DNA of 64,000 nt from CAISIP01 sp965278985 (GTDB taxonomy: Bacteria > Pseudomonadota > Gammaproteobacteria > Burkholderiales > Burkholderiaceae_C): positions 6,262,001 to 6,326,000 of the forward strand of contig OZ257131.1 of NCBI GenBank assembly GCA_965278985.1, given 5' to 3'. This document shows, in pieces, positions 63,388 to 64,000 of this stretch. Position numbers and translations under genes: made by a program. Position 1 is the first letter of the stretch. Every line of letters begins with the position of its first letter. Below the pieces are notes generated by a model. It worked only from the letters and a program-made list of their open reading frames with translations. It made no database searches and was not told the DNA's origin.

Positions 63388-64000
63388 CTACGGAGTCGAG
63401 GGGGAGGACGTTCGCAGCAGGGCGTTCAGGCGTGCTGCGCAATGGCGTATGTCGTCGGGCTGCAGATCCTGGTGGCATAGTAGCTGAAGCACGTGCCGGC
63501 TCCAGTCCGCGCCTACGTCGTGCTCCAGGCGCGGTGTACCGGGCCAGATGCGGTCCCAGCGGAAGACAGGGACACCTTCCAGTCGCAGCGCGTGGTAGAC
63601 CCGGTCCGCATCGTCGACCCAGAAAGGGAATACGTAGGGCGCGATGGGCTGGCCCGGCAGTGCAACCAACGGCCGCCCCCCCGCAACTTCGGGCAAGAGC
63701 TGTGCGTAGATGCGGAAGTTGCGTTGCCGTTGGGCGATGATGCGCCCGCGCGGCAGGAGGCGGCGCAGCAGCATCGACGTGGCCAGGGGCCGACGCCGGA
63801 TGCGCCCCATGTCGCTGTTTTCCATCATCGCGTCTTCGGTGTCGGGAGTGGTTTCCTTCGGCGCGCTCGGCGGCGCGGGTGGCTTACGCTTGAGCTGGAA
63901 CAGCAGGCCCAGCGCCCGGTTCAGGCCGGGCAGGCGCCGGTAATGTGTGGCGATCTCCAGTACATCCACCCATCCCTTGGCCTGGGCCTTGGCGCCCTGG
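63388..64000 (-). CDS. DegT/DnrJ/EryC1-type aminotransferase, C-terminal part
   Basis: The frame is open to the right window edge, so the N-terminal part with the PLP lysine is outside. About 204 residues are visible: HYRRLPGLNRALGLLFQLKRKPPAPP, then PYVFPFWVDDADRVYHALRLEGVPVFRWDRIW and the C-terminal 'RHVLQLLCHQDLQPDDIRHCAARLNAL', which has the closing 'lP-HQ-L-d-I' pattern of sugar aminotransferases. These enzymes put an amino group on a nucleotide keto-sugar. Start and full identity cannot be verified here. Confidence 0.75.
   Translation of the reverse strand, partial: QGAKAQAKGWVDVLEIATHYRRLPGLNRALGLLFQLKRKPPAPPSAPKETTPDTEDAMMENSDMGRIRRRPLATSMLLRRLLPRGRIIAQRQRNFRIYAQLLPEVAGGRPLVALPGQPIAPYVFPFWVDDADRVYHALRLEGVPVFRWDRIWPGTPRLEHDVGADWSRHVLQLLCHQDLQPDDIRHCAARLNALLRTSSPSTP

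Overview
The window is high-GC betaproteobacterial chromosome, most likely Burkholderiales and probably Comamonadaceae. The basis is gene content (frmR-frmA-gfa-fghA, a giant tandem UvrA, a Bug-type binding protein, an SAH riboswitch before ahcY), codon use and GC-rich housekeeping flanks. I see no tRNA, rRNA, CRISPR array, insertion sequence or phage gene.

Housekeeping part, about 1-25 kb. It opens with the end of an efflux outer-membrane factor. A complete glutathione-dependent formaldehyde detoxification operon follows (frmR, frmA, gfa, fghA), with a FrmR-type operator. Next come a nitronate monooxygenase, an exported DUF1501/DUF1800 pair, and a 2027-residue UvrA carrying four ABC cassettes. 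Then: an HDAC-like amidohydrolase, a Bug solute-binding protein, a VOC protein, a YkgJ-like cysteine-cluster protein, and the minus-strand run prfC-HAD phosphatase-MFS exporter. On the plus strand a promoter and an S-adenosylhomocysteine riboswitch lead into ahcY-tlyA-metF, a methyl-cycle operon.

Exopolysaccharide/exosortase part, about 24-64 kb. A UDP-glucuronate 4-epimerase and a PEP-CTERM protein with a strong terminator and a sigma-54-like promoter precede an orphan ThiF/E1-like gene. From 28 to 48 kb the genes are nearly all on the plus strand, often overlapping or within a few bases, and match the XrtA (exosortase A) exopolysaccharide locus: export lipoprotein, chain-length regulator, tyrosine kinase, outer-membrane protein, AAA ATPase, deacetylase, FemAB-like protein, glycosyltransferase, XrtA fused to EpsI, UDP-HexNAc dehydrogenase, glycosyltransferase, Cys2 amidotransferase, two glycosyltransferases, O-antigen-ligase-like protein and a second deacetylase. 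From 48 to 59 kb lies a more AT-rich, mosaic part: a glutaminase-less asparagine-synthase homologue with a Tat-like parallel beta-helix protein, two glycosyltransferases, a TPR protein, a WbsX-like protein and two paralogous flippases. From 59 kb to the right edge a minus-strand cluster carries kdsA, a divergent Kdo-transferase homologue, kpsF, a GNAT-fold acyltransferase and the end of a DegT aminotransferase.

How they work together (inference): the epimerase and dehydrogenase supply uronic acid nucleotides, which the amidotransferases may amidate; glycosyltransferases build the repeat unit; flippases, ligase-like protein, chain-length regulator/kinase and export lipoprotein assemble and export it; XrtA processes PEP-CTERM proteins that associate with the matrix. 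The usual XrtA-locus priming sugar transferase and the PrsK/PrsR regulators are not in the window. Several homopolymer runs inside or before surface-polysaccharide genes could be slippage sites.
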